The notes: generated from the letters alone by a model not told the origin. Positions 17,349-25,356 are shown, counted from the stretch's first letter. The stretch is DNA of 64,000 bases from CAWCDJ01 sp963836015 (GCA_963836015.1 CAWIIF010000015.1:1302001-1366000), one strand, 5' to 3'. Numbers and translations are program-made.

Positions 17349-18701
17349 CTACTTCGTCTGCAGCACCATCACCGATGCGATCTCGCCGGGGGCTTTGGCC
17401 GGCAGTTGCACGGTCACCGTGTCGCCCTGCTGCTTCAGCTTGAGCGATTTGTGCGAGGCGTCCGCCAGCAGGTAGGCCTTGGTCACCTTGCGCTGTACCT
17501 TCGACAGTTGGAATGGTCCATCCGGCCACTTGAAGAAATGGATGTACAGCTTGCCGGGCTGGGTGGTGCAGCGCCAGTCGGTGGCGGCGATCCACGCGGG
17601 ATTGCCGCGCTTGTCTTTGCGCGTAGGGTCGGGCTTGCCCAGTTCCACGCCGAAGGGCGTGGGGCCGGCGCCATAGATGGCTTCGCCGTTCACCTTGAGC
17701 CAGCGGCCCACCGTGCGCAGGTTGTCCTGGCTAGGCTGCGGGATGACGCCTTCCGAGGTCGGCCCGACGTTCAGCAGGTAGTTGCCGCCCTTGCTCACGA
17801 TGTCCACCAGCTTGAAAGTGAGATCCTCGGGGCTTTTCCAGTCGTTGTCGTCCTTCTTGTACCCCCAGGTGTGGTTGAGCGTGGCCGGGACCTCCCAGTC
17901 GCCTTCCACCACCTGGTTCGGAATCGCGTTGTCGCCCATCGAGCGGTAGTCGCCCGCCGAGCCGAGGCGGCCGTCGATCAGCGTGGCCGGCTGCAGCGAG
18001 TGGACGATATCGATGAAGCGCTGGCCGCGCTCATTGGTCATCATGCGGGGCGTGTCGAACCAGATCAGGCAGATCGGGCCGTAGTTGGTGAGCAACTCTT
18101 TCACCTGCGGCTCGGCCTTGCCGCGCAGGTACTGGTCGAAATCTTTCTTATCTTCCGGGCCGAAATCCCAGGTGTTGCCCGCGCCGTTCGGCTCATGCCA
18201 GTCCTGTGCCTGCGAGTAGTAGAAGCCGAAGCGGATGCCGTGCCGCTTACAGGCCTCCGACAGTTCCTTCAGCGGATCGCGGTGGAAGGGCGTAGCGTCG
18301 AAGATGTTGTACTTGCTGACGGCCGAGTGATACATGGCGAAGCCGTCGTGATGCTTGCTGGTGATCACGATGTACTTCATGCCGGCATCCTGCGCCATCT
18401 GCACCCATGCCTCGGCATCGAACTTCACGGGGTTAAACTGGCCCGCCAGTTGCTCGTATTCGCCGACGGGGATTTTGGCGCGGTTCATGATCCACTCGCC
18501 GATGCCCGCGACGGGCTGTCCCTTCCATTCGCCGGCGGGAATCGAGTATAGCCCCCAGTGAATGAACAGCCCGAACTTGGCTTGCCGGAACCACTGCATC
18601 TTCTCGTCCTGCGTCTTCGGCGCGGCCTGCGCAAACGCTGCGGAAGCGGCCACAACGAGAGCGATCGTTAGCGATAAAAAGCCTGAAAATCGACGCGGCA
18701 T
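17349..18701 (-). CDS. Exported alpha-L-fucosidase, glycoside hydrolase family 29
   Basis: The 450-residue protein has a signal peptide (MPRRFSGFLSLTIALVVAAS to about residue 30), then the GH29 barrel: WFRQAKFGLFIHWGLYSIPAG, YIVITSKHHDGFAMY and the nucleophile aspartate D216 in LIWFDTPRM. The region DIVSKGGNYLLNVGPTSEG near residue 320 is also conserved in the family. It removes alpha-L-fucose from glycans outside the cytoplasm. Start 18701 has GGAG upstream; the longer frame to 19283 is antisense to the receiver gene and is not real. With the GH2 and GH42 genes further along, it suggests scavenging of plant or microbial polysaccharide. Confidence 0.93.
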   Translation of the reverse strand: MPRRFSGFLSLTIALVVAASAAFAQAAPKTQDEKMQWFRQAKFGLFIHWGLYSIPAGEWKGQPVAGIGEWIMNRAKIPVGEYEQLAGQFNPVKFDAEAWVQMAQDAGMKYIVITSKHHDGFAMYHSAVSKYNIFDATPFHRDPLKELSEACKRHGIRFGFYYSQAQDWHEPNGAGNTWDFGPEDKKDFDQYLRGKAEPQVKELLTNYGPICLIWFDTPRMMTNERGQRFIDIVHSLQPATLIDGRLGSAGDYRSMGDNAIPNQVVEGDWEVPATLNHTWGYKKDDNDWKSPEDLTFKLVDIVSKGGNYLLNVGPTSEGVIPQPSQDNLRTVGRWLKVNGEAIYGAGPTPFGVELGKPDPTRKDKRGNPAWIAATDWRCTTQPGKLYIHFFKWPDGPFQLSKVQRKVTKAYLLADASHKSLKLKQQGDTVTVQLPAKAPGEIASVMVLQTK

Positions 18702-18797
18702 CGGCTTCTGCTCCTTGGAACTATCTATTGGCTCACAAAATGGGGCGGGCGTCAAATGACCTGCGCGGGCCTCCAAGGTTACCATAAGGCAGGACAA

Positions 18798-19016
18798 ATG
18801 AGACGGTTCCTTTACAGCCGGTGGTTCTTCCTGTTCCTTGCGGTGTCCTGTGCAATCAGTCTCTTTTCCGACGTCGCGGAAGATCTTTGGGGCCTGGGCG
18901 CAATGATCAATCGTGTCGCGATTGCAATGGATGCCATCATTCTCATCATGGCTCTCTGGATGTTCGTAGACCTGCAGAGGCGAAGGCCGAGGGATGGCGG
19001 TAATTCTCGTCGCTGA
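18798..19016 (+). CDS. Small two-helix membrane protein coupled to the receiver gene
   Basis: A 72-residue protein with two hydrophobic stretches (WFFLFLAVSCAISLF and NRVAIAMDAIILIMALWMF) and a basic C-terminus. AAGGCAGGA stands a few bases before ATG 18798, which decides this start over 18756. Its 3' end overlaps the response-regulator gene by 23 bases, so the two are co-transcribed. No family recognised; it may anchor or sense for the receiver protein, which is a guess from context. Confidence 0.6.
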   Translation: MRRFLYSRWFFLFLAVSCAISLFSDVAEDLWGLGAMINRVAIAMDAIILIMALWMFVDLQRRRPRDGGNSRR

Positions 19017-19341
19017 CGATGAAGCCATGATTCGCGACCTTGTTTCCATGCTGCTTCGGTCAGCCGGGCACGAGGTGATGACGGCAGCCAACGGCCTGGA
19101 GGCCGTGGCGCTGTTCCGCTCCTTCCGGAACCGGATCTCACTCGTGATCACCGATATCCGGATGCCGGTTATGGACGGAAACGAGGTCGTGAAACTGGTG
19201 CGAGAAGAGCGTCCCGGCGCCAGGATCATTTGTATGACGGGTTTCGCCGAGCGCGTTCCCGAGGGCGTGCCCGTACTCTCCAAGCCTTTCCGTCCGGACC
19301 AGCTTCGCGAATGTGTCGAGCAGACCCTGGCGGTGAAGTGA
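18994..19341 (+). CDS. Single-domain response regulator (CheY-like receiver)
   Basis: The 115-residue protein is a bare receiver domain: acidic pair in ILVADDEAM, phospho-acceptor D54 in LVITDIRMPVMDG, the threonine in IICMTGF and the lysine in VLSKPFRPDQL. There is no output domain, so it acts by protein contact or in a phosphorelay. No histidine kinase gene is nearby; the overlapping upstream gene encodes a small membrane protein. The phosphorylation site set is complete, so it should be active. Confidence 0.9.
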   Translation: MAVILVADDEAMIRDLVSMLLRSAGHEVMTAANGLEAVALFRSFRNRISLVITDIRMPVMDGNEVVKLVREERPGARIICMTGFAERVPEGVPVLSKPFRPDQLRECVEQTLAVK

Positions 19342-19344
19342 CTA

Positions 19345-19959
19345 TTACGCGCACAGCCTCAGACCGCCGCGATACAGCAGATATACCCCGATCATGCTGA
19401 CCAGGTGGTAGAGACCGTTCCGGTCGAGCGGGCCCCACGCGTCCAGGCCCGCCGCCTGAATCCCCGAGGCTGCGAACAGGATCACGATTCCGGCGACCAT
19501 CCATCCCGAGCCGGCGCCGTTCTTCAACCCGGCAACGTTTAGCACGAGCAGGAGTAGCATCACCGGCGCATAATTCAGGATCACGACGAGAAAGCTGTTG
19601 GCCGCGAGCGCAGCGACGACGGCCGCCGCAAACTGCGCCGCCGCCACGGCCAGTGTAGGGCCCCGGAGTCGCGGCGGGAAGAACTGCTGCGCGGTGGACA
19701 TCAACAGACAGAAAGTGACGCCCGCGAGCACGATCCAGTCGGTACGCTGAATCGCATAACGCGGCAGGCCTGCCGGTTCGAAGAAGCCGTGGTCGATGCC
19801 CCCCAGGAGAGCGGCCGCGCCGAGCAGGATCAGGAAAGCCGAGAAATACCAGGCGGCGGAGAAGCGGGCCTTGGGACGCGCGCTCATTCTGCCCGCCAGG
19901 AACAGGGTCTCGCCCGCCAGCAGGAAGTTGGTGATGGCGGTGAGGGCGAGGGCCGGCAC
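19345..19959 (-). CDS. Multi-pass membrane protein of unknown function
   Basis: A 204-residue protein with about seven hydrophobic segments and few charges, beginning (GTG start) with PALALTAITNFLLAGETLFLAGRM. The layout resembles small bacterial seven-helix families annotated only as DUFs; I do not recognise it with certainty. It lies convergent to the receiver gene and downstream of the B12-binding radical SAM gene on the same strand, separated by 39 bases, so they may share a transcript. No catalytic motif seen. Confidence 0.65.
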   Translation of the reverse strand: MPALALTAITNFLLAGETLFLAGRMSARPKARFSAAWYFSAFLILLGAAALLGGIDHGFFEPAGLPRYAIQRTDWIVLAGVTFCLLMSTAQQFFPPRLRGPTLAVAAAQFAAAVVAALAANSFLVVILNYAPVMLLLLVLNVAGLKNGAGSGWMVAGIVILFAASGIQAAGLDAWGPLDRNGLYHLVSMIGVYLLYRGGLRLCA

Positions 19960-19998
19960 AGGGTTATTGTAGCCGCGGGCGAGCGGCCGCGCCCGCGA

Positions 19999-21702
19999 TC
20001 AGCCCTGTTCGAGATCGCTGCAGGCGATTCCCGCGGCGCGTATATCGGCGGCTTCCCGCGCCGGAGCTCCAGTCTCGAAATCGAGGCTCGGCGAATCGCC
20101 TTTCTCTCCATGCCATTTCGTGAACGATTCCTTTACGATGCGGAAGATCGAGCCCCGGTTCTGAGCGATGACCGTCAGCCAGCCCCACGTTCCCTTTGGC
20201 GGGAAATAGATCCCGCGAAAAAAGATCCGGGCGATCAGGTGGCTGATCTTGTAGGGAACGGGCTCATCCGCAATCGATTCGATCGCGCGGGCCGTCGCCG
20301 CCGGGCTGTAAGAATTCAGCCACGCCTGGCGGACTTCCGCCTGCACCTCGGGAATGGTCATCTTCAACGGAGTGTGCGCCATCTGAAACGGCGCAAACTC
20401 GAGCCAGTGTTTGGGCCGGGTCAGCCGTCCCTCCTTTTCCAGACGCTCATAGAGAGGAGTCGCCGGGAAGGGAGTGATCTGCCCGAAGACCGGCAGCCCC
20501 GGGGGCCAGTTCTTGATCTCTCTTAACGTGCGCTCCGCCACGCCGGCAGTGTCGTTATCGAGGCCGAAGATGAAAGATGTGATCGCGTAAACGTGCCGCT
20601 TCGCGAGCCGCTCCAGCACCGCCGCATACTCGCCGGGCTTATTGAAGCTCTTGTTCACGCGGGCGAGATTGGCCGGGTCGAGCGACTCCATCCCGATGAA
20701 GATCCACTTGCCGCCCGACTCGGCGATCAGGTCGACCAGTTCCTCATCGCGCAGCAGGTTGGCGCTGATCTGGGCAACCCAGGAGAGTTGCGCTCCCGCC
20801 GCGATGATATCGCGCAGCAGCGCCTTCGTACGCTTCACATTAATCGCGAAGTTGTCATCCACGAAGAATACGGCGATCTTGCCTCGCGTGCGCTCTGCGC
20901 GCGACTTCAATCGCAGCATCTCCGCGACAATGCTCTCGTTCGAGCGGAAGCGAATCGAGTCGCCGAAGAAGCCGGTCACTGTGCAGAATTCGCAGCCATA
21001 AGGACACCCGCGGCCGGATTCGATCGGGATGATGTGGAACGTCTCCCAGTCCCAATGGAAGCGCTGCATCATGCTCTTAACCACACCCGGCACACGGTTG
21101 AACTGTTCGATATCGATCGACTCCCAGGGTATGTTGGGGTAACTTGTGAGGCTCGGCTTACGCTCCTGCCCAAAGGCATCGACCGGTGTATACACTTCCT
21201 TCAAAACGCCGTGGGCCGCGTCCTCGACGATCCTCGGCCAGGTTTCGTCGGCCTCACCGAGCGCGATGGCGTCGGCATGACGGGGCCCTCCGTCACGACC
21301 CAGGGCTTCGTTGGGAGTTTCGGTCACATGGGGTCCGCCCATCACGACCGGGACGCCCGCGGCTCGTATCGCATCGGCGACGCGGTAGGCCTTGGCGATC
21401 ATCCGGGTCATCGCGCCGATTCCCACCAGATCGATCTGATTATCGATCACATACCGCACCAGCTCGGCGTCGCTCATCGGCTGGGTATTCCCGTCGATCA
21501 GTCGCACCTCGTGATTCGGGGGCGTCAGCGACTGCAGCAGGAACATCCATAAGTGCGGCATGAAATTTCGGGTCACGCCGTTGTCGGGACAGTAAAGGAG
21601 GATCCGCAAGGAGGCGCGGCGCGCCGGCGGCTCGACGTACGTGCCAGTCGAACTCGACGCCAAGAAGGCGTCCTGATCCAATTTTGAATTTAGATTCGTC
21701 AT
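19999..21702 (-). CDS. B12-binding-domain radical SAM protein
   Basis: The 567-residue protein has an N-terminal cobalamin-binding-like Rossmann region (about residues 30-170: LRILLYCPDNGVTRNF, DLVGIGAMTRM, VVMGGPHVTETP) and a radical SAM domain with the cluster motif CPYGCEFC near residue 234, followed by FFVDDNFAIN and WIFIGMESLDP. The C-terminal 150 residues are a helical extension. This architecture covers BchE-like cyclases, hopanoid and P-methylases and many uncharacterised enzymes of lipid, pigment or antibiotic biosynthesis. No biosynthetic cluster surrounds it, so the substrate stays open. It lacks the DXHXXG motif of B12-dependent mutases, as is usual for this class. Confidence 0.85.
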   Translation of the reverse strand: MTNLNSKLDQDAFLASSSTGTYVEPPARRASLRILLYCPDNGVTRNFMPHLWMFLLQSLTPPNHEVRLIDGNTQPMSDAELVRYVIDNQIDLVGIGAMTRMIAKAYRVADAIRAAGVPVVMGGPHVTETPNEALGRDGGPRHADAIALGEADETWPRIVEDAAHGVLKEVYTPVDAFGQERKPSLTSYPNIPWESIDIEQFNRVPGVVKSMMQRFHWDWETFHIIPIESGRGCPYGCEFCTVTGFFGDSIRFRSNESIVAEMLRLKSRAERTRGKIAVFFVDDNFAINVKRTKALLRDIIAAGAQLSWVAQISANLLRDEELVDLIAESGGKWIFIGMESLDPANLARVNKSFNKPGEYAAVLERLAKRHVYAITSFIFGLDNDTAGVAERTLREIKNWPPGLPVFGQITPFPATPLYERLEKEGRLTRPKHWLEFAPFQMAHTPLKMTIPEVQAEVRQAWLNSYSPAATARAIESIADEPVPYKISHLIARIFFRGIYFPPKGTWGWLTVIAQNRGSIFRIVKESFTKWHGEKGDSPSLDFETGAPAREAADIRAAGIACSDLEQG

Positions 21703-21718
21703 TGAAAGTCGTGAGGTG

Positions 21719-21934
21719 CTAATTGTAAGGAAGCGCGTGATCGGACCGTCTTCTGGCCGACATGCTGGCTTTCAGCGCGGTTCTAGCCCGGTCCTGAGCC
21801 TGGGCGTGGGTGCGCGCCGAACCCTGGTCACCGTGATCGGTGGACCAGTAGAACTGTTCCTGGCGGTCCTTTTCATATACGGTGTATTGCGCCTGGTTTC
21901 CGCCCGCGTCGATATAGGTAAACGACTGGCTCAC
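21719..21934 (-). CDS. Small hypothetical protein
   Basis: A 71-residue frame from GTG 21934, with AGGAAAGG 8 to 15 bases upstream. The product (SQSFTYIDAGGNQAQYTVYEKD, then DQGSARTHAQAQDRARTALK) has a short beta-like N-terminus and an Ala/Arg-rich helix. It ends 16 bases before the radical SAM start on the same strand and could be the first gene of that transcript. No family recognised. The good ribosome binding site is the main support. Confidence 0.5.
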   Translation of the reverse strand: MSQSFTYIDAGGNQAQYTVYEKDRQEQFYWSTDHGDQGSARTHAQAQDRARTALKASMSARRRSDHALPYN

Positions 21935-22245
21935 GATCGGACCTTTCCTCGCTGCCGAATCGTCTCTATATTGACCGGCTACCGGGATGGAGATGCCTAA
22001 TGGAACAGGCGGACAGGATAATTACTGTTCTCAAGAGCAAGGGACCCTCCTTTGTAACTGCGACGCGGTTGGGTAGATCGCAGCAGCGATGCCGCCACCT
22101 GCCAAAAACAGTTGACTCCCAAGCGATTCGTACGTTACCCCACGCTCAGATGCCCTTAGCGGATTGTATCATTTCCAGTTCTAAAAGTCTGGTATTGTTG
22201 AAAAAGACCAGAGCGGGAACGGGCTGCTCCGAAGGAGGTCTCTTA
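21935..22245. other. Intergenic region between divergent small genes
   Basis: About 310 bases separate the 71-residue minus-strand gene from the 79-residue plus-strand gene. No convincing gene, RNA or repeat is visible. It should hold both promoters; an open frame from 22000 leads into the downstream gene but has no ribosome binding site and reads as random sequence. Confidence 0.4.
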
Positions 22246-22485
22246 ATGCAAAGATTCATGGCGCAACTCAGCAGTCCGGTTGATAAGGCCGAGTTCGAAA
22301 AATCCTGGCACAATGATCCGGCTCTCGGCAGCGAACCCAAAGTGGAATTCGTTTTCGTTGGACAGACGGTTTCGGCGGTCGTGCATACGGATTCCTCGGG
22401 GCAATGGCCTTCGGCCAGATTCCATGAGACTTTCAGCGCCGCCATCCGGCGGCTCAACCGGGCCTGCAACATCCGCTGGCTGTGA
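22246..22485 (+). CDS. Small hypothetical protein with strong ribosome binding site
   Basis: The 79-residue product begins MQRFMAQLSSPVDKAEFEKSW and ends with AAIRRLNRACNIRWL. AGGAGG at 22233-22238, seven bases before ATG 22246, fixes the start; the frame is open back to 22000 but that part is not convincing. The protein looks like a small alpha/beta domain (VEFVFVGQTVSAVVHTD as paired strands). No family recognised. It stands alone between two regions without genes. Confidence 0.6.
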   Translation: MQRFMAQLSSPVDKAEFEKSWHNDPALGSEPKVEFVFVGQTVSAVVHTDSSGQWPSARFHETFSAAIRRLNRACNIRWL

Positions 22486-22895
22486 TGCATGCGCCCGGCA
22501 TCCCGGGTGAAAAATCCTCTATTTAGCTTGACAAGTAGTAGGAACTACAATAGATTAGTCTACGACTGAGCACTCCCGCCCAATCTGCAGTTGACCTGAA
22601 CTAAGTCGGGTCATCTGAGTTCGCTTTCTTAGCCTGGAAAATTCGGGAAGGGTATAGATGTTTCCCAACGGCCTCTCTGTCCATTCGATGAACCCCATTC
22701 CCTTGGCCGTGCTGCGCATTTCGGGGGGCATCCGTGGAGTGGAGTCATGGGCTCGCCGGATTTTCGCGCGGATGTATCCGATACGTGAATCGAGAGGCGC
22801 TCCGCGGGTTGCGCAGGCGCCGCCGGTCACCGGGCAGGCGCAGCGCAGGCCCACGCCGGGCAAGCCGGCCGGCTTCAAACGAGAGAAACGAAGCG
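22486..22895. other. Gene-poor stretch containing a promoter
   Basis: About 410 bases without a supportable gene. It holds the promoter at 22528-22556 and then some 340 bases of leader before the GIY-YIG-like gene. Frames on both strands here (for example 22555-22878 minus) have neither ribosome binding site nor recognisable content. Confidence 0.45.
22528..22556 (+). promoter_or_regulatory. Consensus promoter with a GTAG/CTAC palindrome in the spacer
   Basis: TTGACA (22528-22533), 17 bases, TAGATT (22551-22556). The spacer contains GTAG-GAA-CTAC (22537-22547), and TTAGTCTACG follows the -10. The half-sites resemble those of the padR operator at 5585-5599 (AGTAG, TCTAC), so this may be a second PadR-type site. 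It drives rightward transcription toward the gene at 22896, leaving an unusually long leader. Confidence 0.5.
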
Positions 22896-23219
22896 ATGCC
22901 TTTTGAAAATCACGGAAGCCGTTCCTTTACGTGGGTATCGGTCGATCGGAATGCACCCGCAGCTTCGGGCGTTTATGGCCTTTCGAATGCCCGCCAGTGG
23001 ATTTATGTCGGGGTGAGCGCCAACATTCAGGCCGAGCTTCTCAACCACCTGCAATTCCCGGATGCCTTTTTCAAAGAGTACGCTCCCTCGGGCTTCACTT
23101 ACGAGCTCTGCCCCGCGGAGCGGAGGGTTGAACGCCAGAATCAGCTTGTCTTTGAACTGGAACCCGTCGGAAACCGGACGGCGGGGCAACTCTCCAACTG
23201 GCCGTTGCCTGCAAGGTGA
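22896..23219 (+). CDS. Degenerate GIY-YIG-like protein
   Basis: The 107-residue product contains SGVYGLSNARQWIYVGVSANIQAELLNHL, which matches the GIY-x10-11-YIG core (here GVY and YVG) and the helix that follows. The usual catalytic arginine in that helix (as in NLRKRL) is replaced (NIQAELL), so nuclease activity is doubtful. A later ERRVERQNQLVFELEPVGN stretch recalls the E...N end of the domain. GAGAGAA lies upstream of ATG 22896. Short GIY-YIG-like proteins of this sort occur singly in Acidobacteriota; function unknown. The call rests on motif reading. Confidence 0.55.
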   Translation: MPFENHGSRSFTWVSVDRNAPAASGVYGLSNARQWIYVGVSANIQAELLNHLQFPDAFFKEYAPSGFTYELCPAERRVERQNQLVFELEPVGNRTAGQLSNWPLPAR

Positions 23220-23276
23220 ACATAGGCTGCGGGGGCATCGACCTGCCCCCGGCCGCATTCGAGAATACAGAGTCCG

Positions 23277-23570
23277 CTAGTAGCGCTTTCGACCGAAACC
23301 GCCACCGCCGCCGCCGGACCGCTCCGTTTTGGGGCGAGCTTCATTTACGGTCAGCGCTCTGCCGTCGAAATCCGTACCGTTCAGAGCGGCGATGGCCTTC
23401 TCGCCTTCCCCGTCATTGCTCATCTCGACAAAGCCAAAGCCCCGGGGCTGGCCGGTATCCCGATCGGTGACGATGTTGACGCGCCCGACTGTGCCGTGGG
23501 TTTCAAACAGAGCGCGAACGGAGTCCTCCGTTGCGCCAAAGCTGAGATTTCCTACATAAATATTCTTCAT
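23277..23570 (-). CDS. RRM-domain RNA-binding protein (glycine-rich tail)
   Basis: A 97-residue protein consisting of one RNA-recognition motif with RNP2 IYVGNL (residues 4-9) and RNP1 RGFGFVEM (43-50), both with the aromatic residues that stack on RNA, then a short tail with a Gly6 run and basic end (GGGGGGFGRKRY). Such proteins in cyanobacteria and other bacteria are cold- or stress-inducible RNA chaperones. AGAGGA precedes ATG 23570 by about nine bases. A perfect inverted repeat overlaps the promoter at 23621-23639, so expression is probably repressor-controlled. Confidence 0.93.
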   Translation of the reverse strand: MKNIYVGNLSFGATEDSVRALFETHGTVGRVNIVTDRDTGQPRGFGFVEMSNDGEGEKAIAALNGTDFDGRALTVNEARPKTERSGGGGGGFGRKRY

Positions 23571-23620
23571 GGTCGTAAGGTCCTCTTCTGATTTGAAGGC
23601 GGCTAATTGGAAAGGAAACG

Positions 23621-23639
23621 AGTATAGCAGAACCTGCTA
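23621..23639 (-). promoter_or_regulatory. Promoter -10 and palindromic operator of the RRM gene
   Basis: On the minus strand TATACT (23626-23621) overlaps the perfect inverted repeat TAGCAG-GTT-CTGCTA (23639-23625), some 51 bases before the RRM start. A dimeric repressor bound here would block RNA polymerase. The -35 region is poor (near GACCGG), typical of regulated promoters. Confidence 0.5.
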
Positions 23640-23801
23640 GACCGGTCGGCCTTGAATCGGCGGGAGCATCAAATCGAGCAAGTAGTGTACCACGAAGAAG
23701 GGTCTGCTACAATATAAATAAAGCTATAACCCGCCCTTGATTTGCTCTCGGCGCCGAACAGCCCGGGAAGGATCACCCGACTAAGGAGAATAGGTCTACC
23801 G

Positions 23802-24107
23802 ATGCTATACGACAGTACAAAGACACTATTGCGCGGCATGCTCTTATCGCTCCAGAGCGCAGGGAAAGTTGGATGGGAAGATCAGGTGGAGTTGGCAGGC
23901 GAATGTTCGTACGAGGTGCACCAGATGGCCCGCCCGTTGTACCAAGGCTATCGGACGGATCCTGTGAATAAGAGACCGGAACTCGTACCGGTTTCCGAGC
24001 GCGCCGCCCGAGCCATCCCGCACGTGAAGTTGATGGTGAGGGCCATTCGCCGCAAGGACCAGACGGCCGCCGTGGAGAGTGTCCGGGCCGCTTTGGCCGA
24101 GATGTGA
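23802..24107 (+). CDS. Hypothetical helical protein
   Basis: The 101-residue product begins MLYDSTKTLLRGMLLSLQSAGKVGW and is mostly helical, ending RKDQTAAVESVRAALAEM. TAAGGAGAATAG about 12 bases before ATG 23802 supports this start; the frame extends to 23742 but without a better signal. A TACAAT (23708-23713) could be its -10. It is divergent from the RRM gene and convergent with the DUF4123 gene. No family recognised. Confidence 0.55.
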   Translation: MLYDSTKTLLRGMLLSLQSAGKVGWEDQVELAGECSYEVHQMARPLYQGYRTDPVNKRPELVPVSERAARAIPHVKLMVRAIRRKDQTAAVESVRAALAEM

Positions 24108-24129
24108 TGGTGCGCCGGAAATCGCTGCG

Positions 24130-24696
24130 CTAGTCGCCGCGTGCCTCCGTGGGCGGCTGCACCTGGCTGAGCGCCGATTTCGTCAGGGCGAGTCTCTCCC
24201 GGTGGAGCCGGAATTCCAGGATCGAATCGACCGTTTCGTCCTCCGTCCAAAAGCATTCGATCGGACCGAATACTTCTCTCAGTTCGCCGGACGTACAGGT
24301 CGGAAGATACACCCGCAAGACCCGCGGGTCATAATACCGAAAGATCAGGCGCTGGTTGGACGTGTCCCTGACTACGAGGAACCCCCGCAGGTGCCTCCGC
24401 AGCCGGTCCATACCGATGTCGGCCTTCAGAAACACTCCCCAACTGTTACCCCAGGCTTCCCGAATGAAACGGCGGGTGTCACGGTAATCGTAGTCGAGTT
24501 GAACCAGATAGGGTGCCGCCGCCTCCAGGGCCGGGGGCAGGTATCCGCTGTATAGACACGAATGCTCCAGGTGACAGTCCAGGAGCATGGAGAAGATTCG
24601 GAGGTCGCGCGCGGCGTCCACGATCATCCATATGTCGCGCCGGAAGCCTTCAGGCCAGAGACGCTGCTCGATCTCGGCTACATACCGGGAGGTCAT
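24130..24696 (-). CDS. DUF4123-domain protein (type VI secretion adaptor-like)
   Basis: The 188-residue product carries the hallmarks of DUF4123: PYLVQLDYDYRDTRRFIREAW, then GVFLKADIGMDRLRRHLRGFLVV and LIFRYYDPRVLRVYLPTC, followed by the acidic FGPIECFWTEDE block. DUF4123 proteins are adaptors that load effectors onto VgrG spikes of type VI secretion systems. I take ATG 24696; GTG 24726 is possible but would overlap the restored end of the upstream gene. No VgrG, PAAR, tube or sheath gene is in the window, so it is an orphan module. Its presumed partner lies directly upstream. Confidence 0.78.
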   Translation of the reverse strand: MTSRYVAEIEQRLWPEGFRRDIWMIVDAARDLRIFSMLLDCHLEHSCLYSGYLPPALEAAAPYLVQLDYDYRDTRRFIREAWGNSWGVFLKADIGMDRLRRHLRGFLVVRDTSNQRLIFRYYDPRVLRVYLPTCTSGELREVFGPIECFWTEDETVDSILEFRLHRERLALTKSALSQVQPPTEARGD

Positions 24697-24738
24697 GACG
24701 GAATTAACAGGCGGCGACCGCCGCACTCATTTCTTGCT

Positions 24739-25275
24739 TCATTCCGGACAGAATGGCGCTCCGGAGTTGGCCGCCGCGACCAGGACTGCGGCCTGCGATC
24801 GAAAATCGATGTCGGGGGAGAAGGTCTCGGGGTCATGTTGCGTGGTTTTGACGGCCTGCGCCGCGGGCGGCCTGCTCTTCGGCAGCGGAAACGGGACGAA
24901 GGCCCGGGGCGGCTCGGCGGCGGCCGGCGCGGAGCCCTGCGGGATTTTTCGCTCACGGAAGCAGACAACCAGCCGGTGAGATTGCAAGAGGCCGGCCGCC
25001 TCTGCGAACACTTCGTCATCGGCCAATCCGTCACATGCCAGCGGAGTATAACAGTCCAGCAGCGCTCTGATCGCGACGACGAATCCGGCACAGTGGTACT
25101 GGAGGCCCGTCAACCAGTACCGTGCAGCTTCCGCGCTCGGGAAATCGAGTACCGTCCCCGAACCACGCAGCTCATGCGGCCAGTAGAATTCGTAGGTTCG
25201 AAGGCCGTCGTTGAAGACCATTTCCGCTCTCCGGTCATGAAATACTAACCGAGTTACTTCAAAATCGCAACCCAA
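24739..25275 (-). CDS. DUF4123-partner protein of unknown function, C-terminus probably frameshifted
   Basis: A 178-residue frame from TTG 25275 (first ATG at 25221). The N-terminal 110 residues (FYWPHELRGSGTVLDFPSAE, then CAGFVVAIRALLDCY) are not recognised; a proline-rich linker leads to AAVLVAAANSGAPFCPE at the stop. That tail resembles short GTPFCEEC-type ends I recall from type VI-associated proteins (unverified). One added base after TG at 24741-24740 would continue PFCPEC-KQEMSAAVAAC to a stop at 24704, seven bases before the DUF4123 start, which makes an operon and restores a CxxC pair. Either way it is the likely cargo or co-factor of the adaptor. Confidence 0.55.
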   Translation of the reverse strand: MGCDFEVTRLVFHDRRAEMVFNDGLRTYEFYWPHELRGSGTVLDFPSAEAARYWLTGLQYHCAGFVVAIRALLDCYTPLACDGLADDEVFAEAAGLLQSHRLVVCFRERKIPQGSAPAAAEPPRAFVPFPLPKSRPPAAQAVKTTQHDPETFSPDIDFRSQAAVLVAAANSGAPFCPE

Positions 25276-25356
25276 TGGGTTTCCCGGACGGGTGTATCAA
25301 AATGCACGTATATATAGAACTACCCGTACCGCGGTTCTGCCTTGAATGCGCTCAGG

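Noticed and set aside
17349..19283. A 644-residue version of the fucosidase
   Set aside because: The extra N-terminal part is antisense to the receiver gene; the signal peptide and GGAG support the start at 18701.
22555..22878. 107-residue minus-strand frame in the gene-poor gap
   Set aside because: No ribosome binding site, no recognisable content, and it would run against the strong plus-strand promoter.
24130..25275. A complete type VI secretion locus
   Set aside because: Only the adaptor-like DUF4123 gene is supported; no VgrG, PAAR, Hcp, sheath or baseplate gene is in the window.
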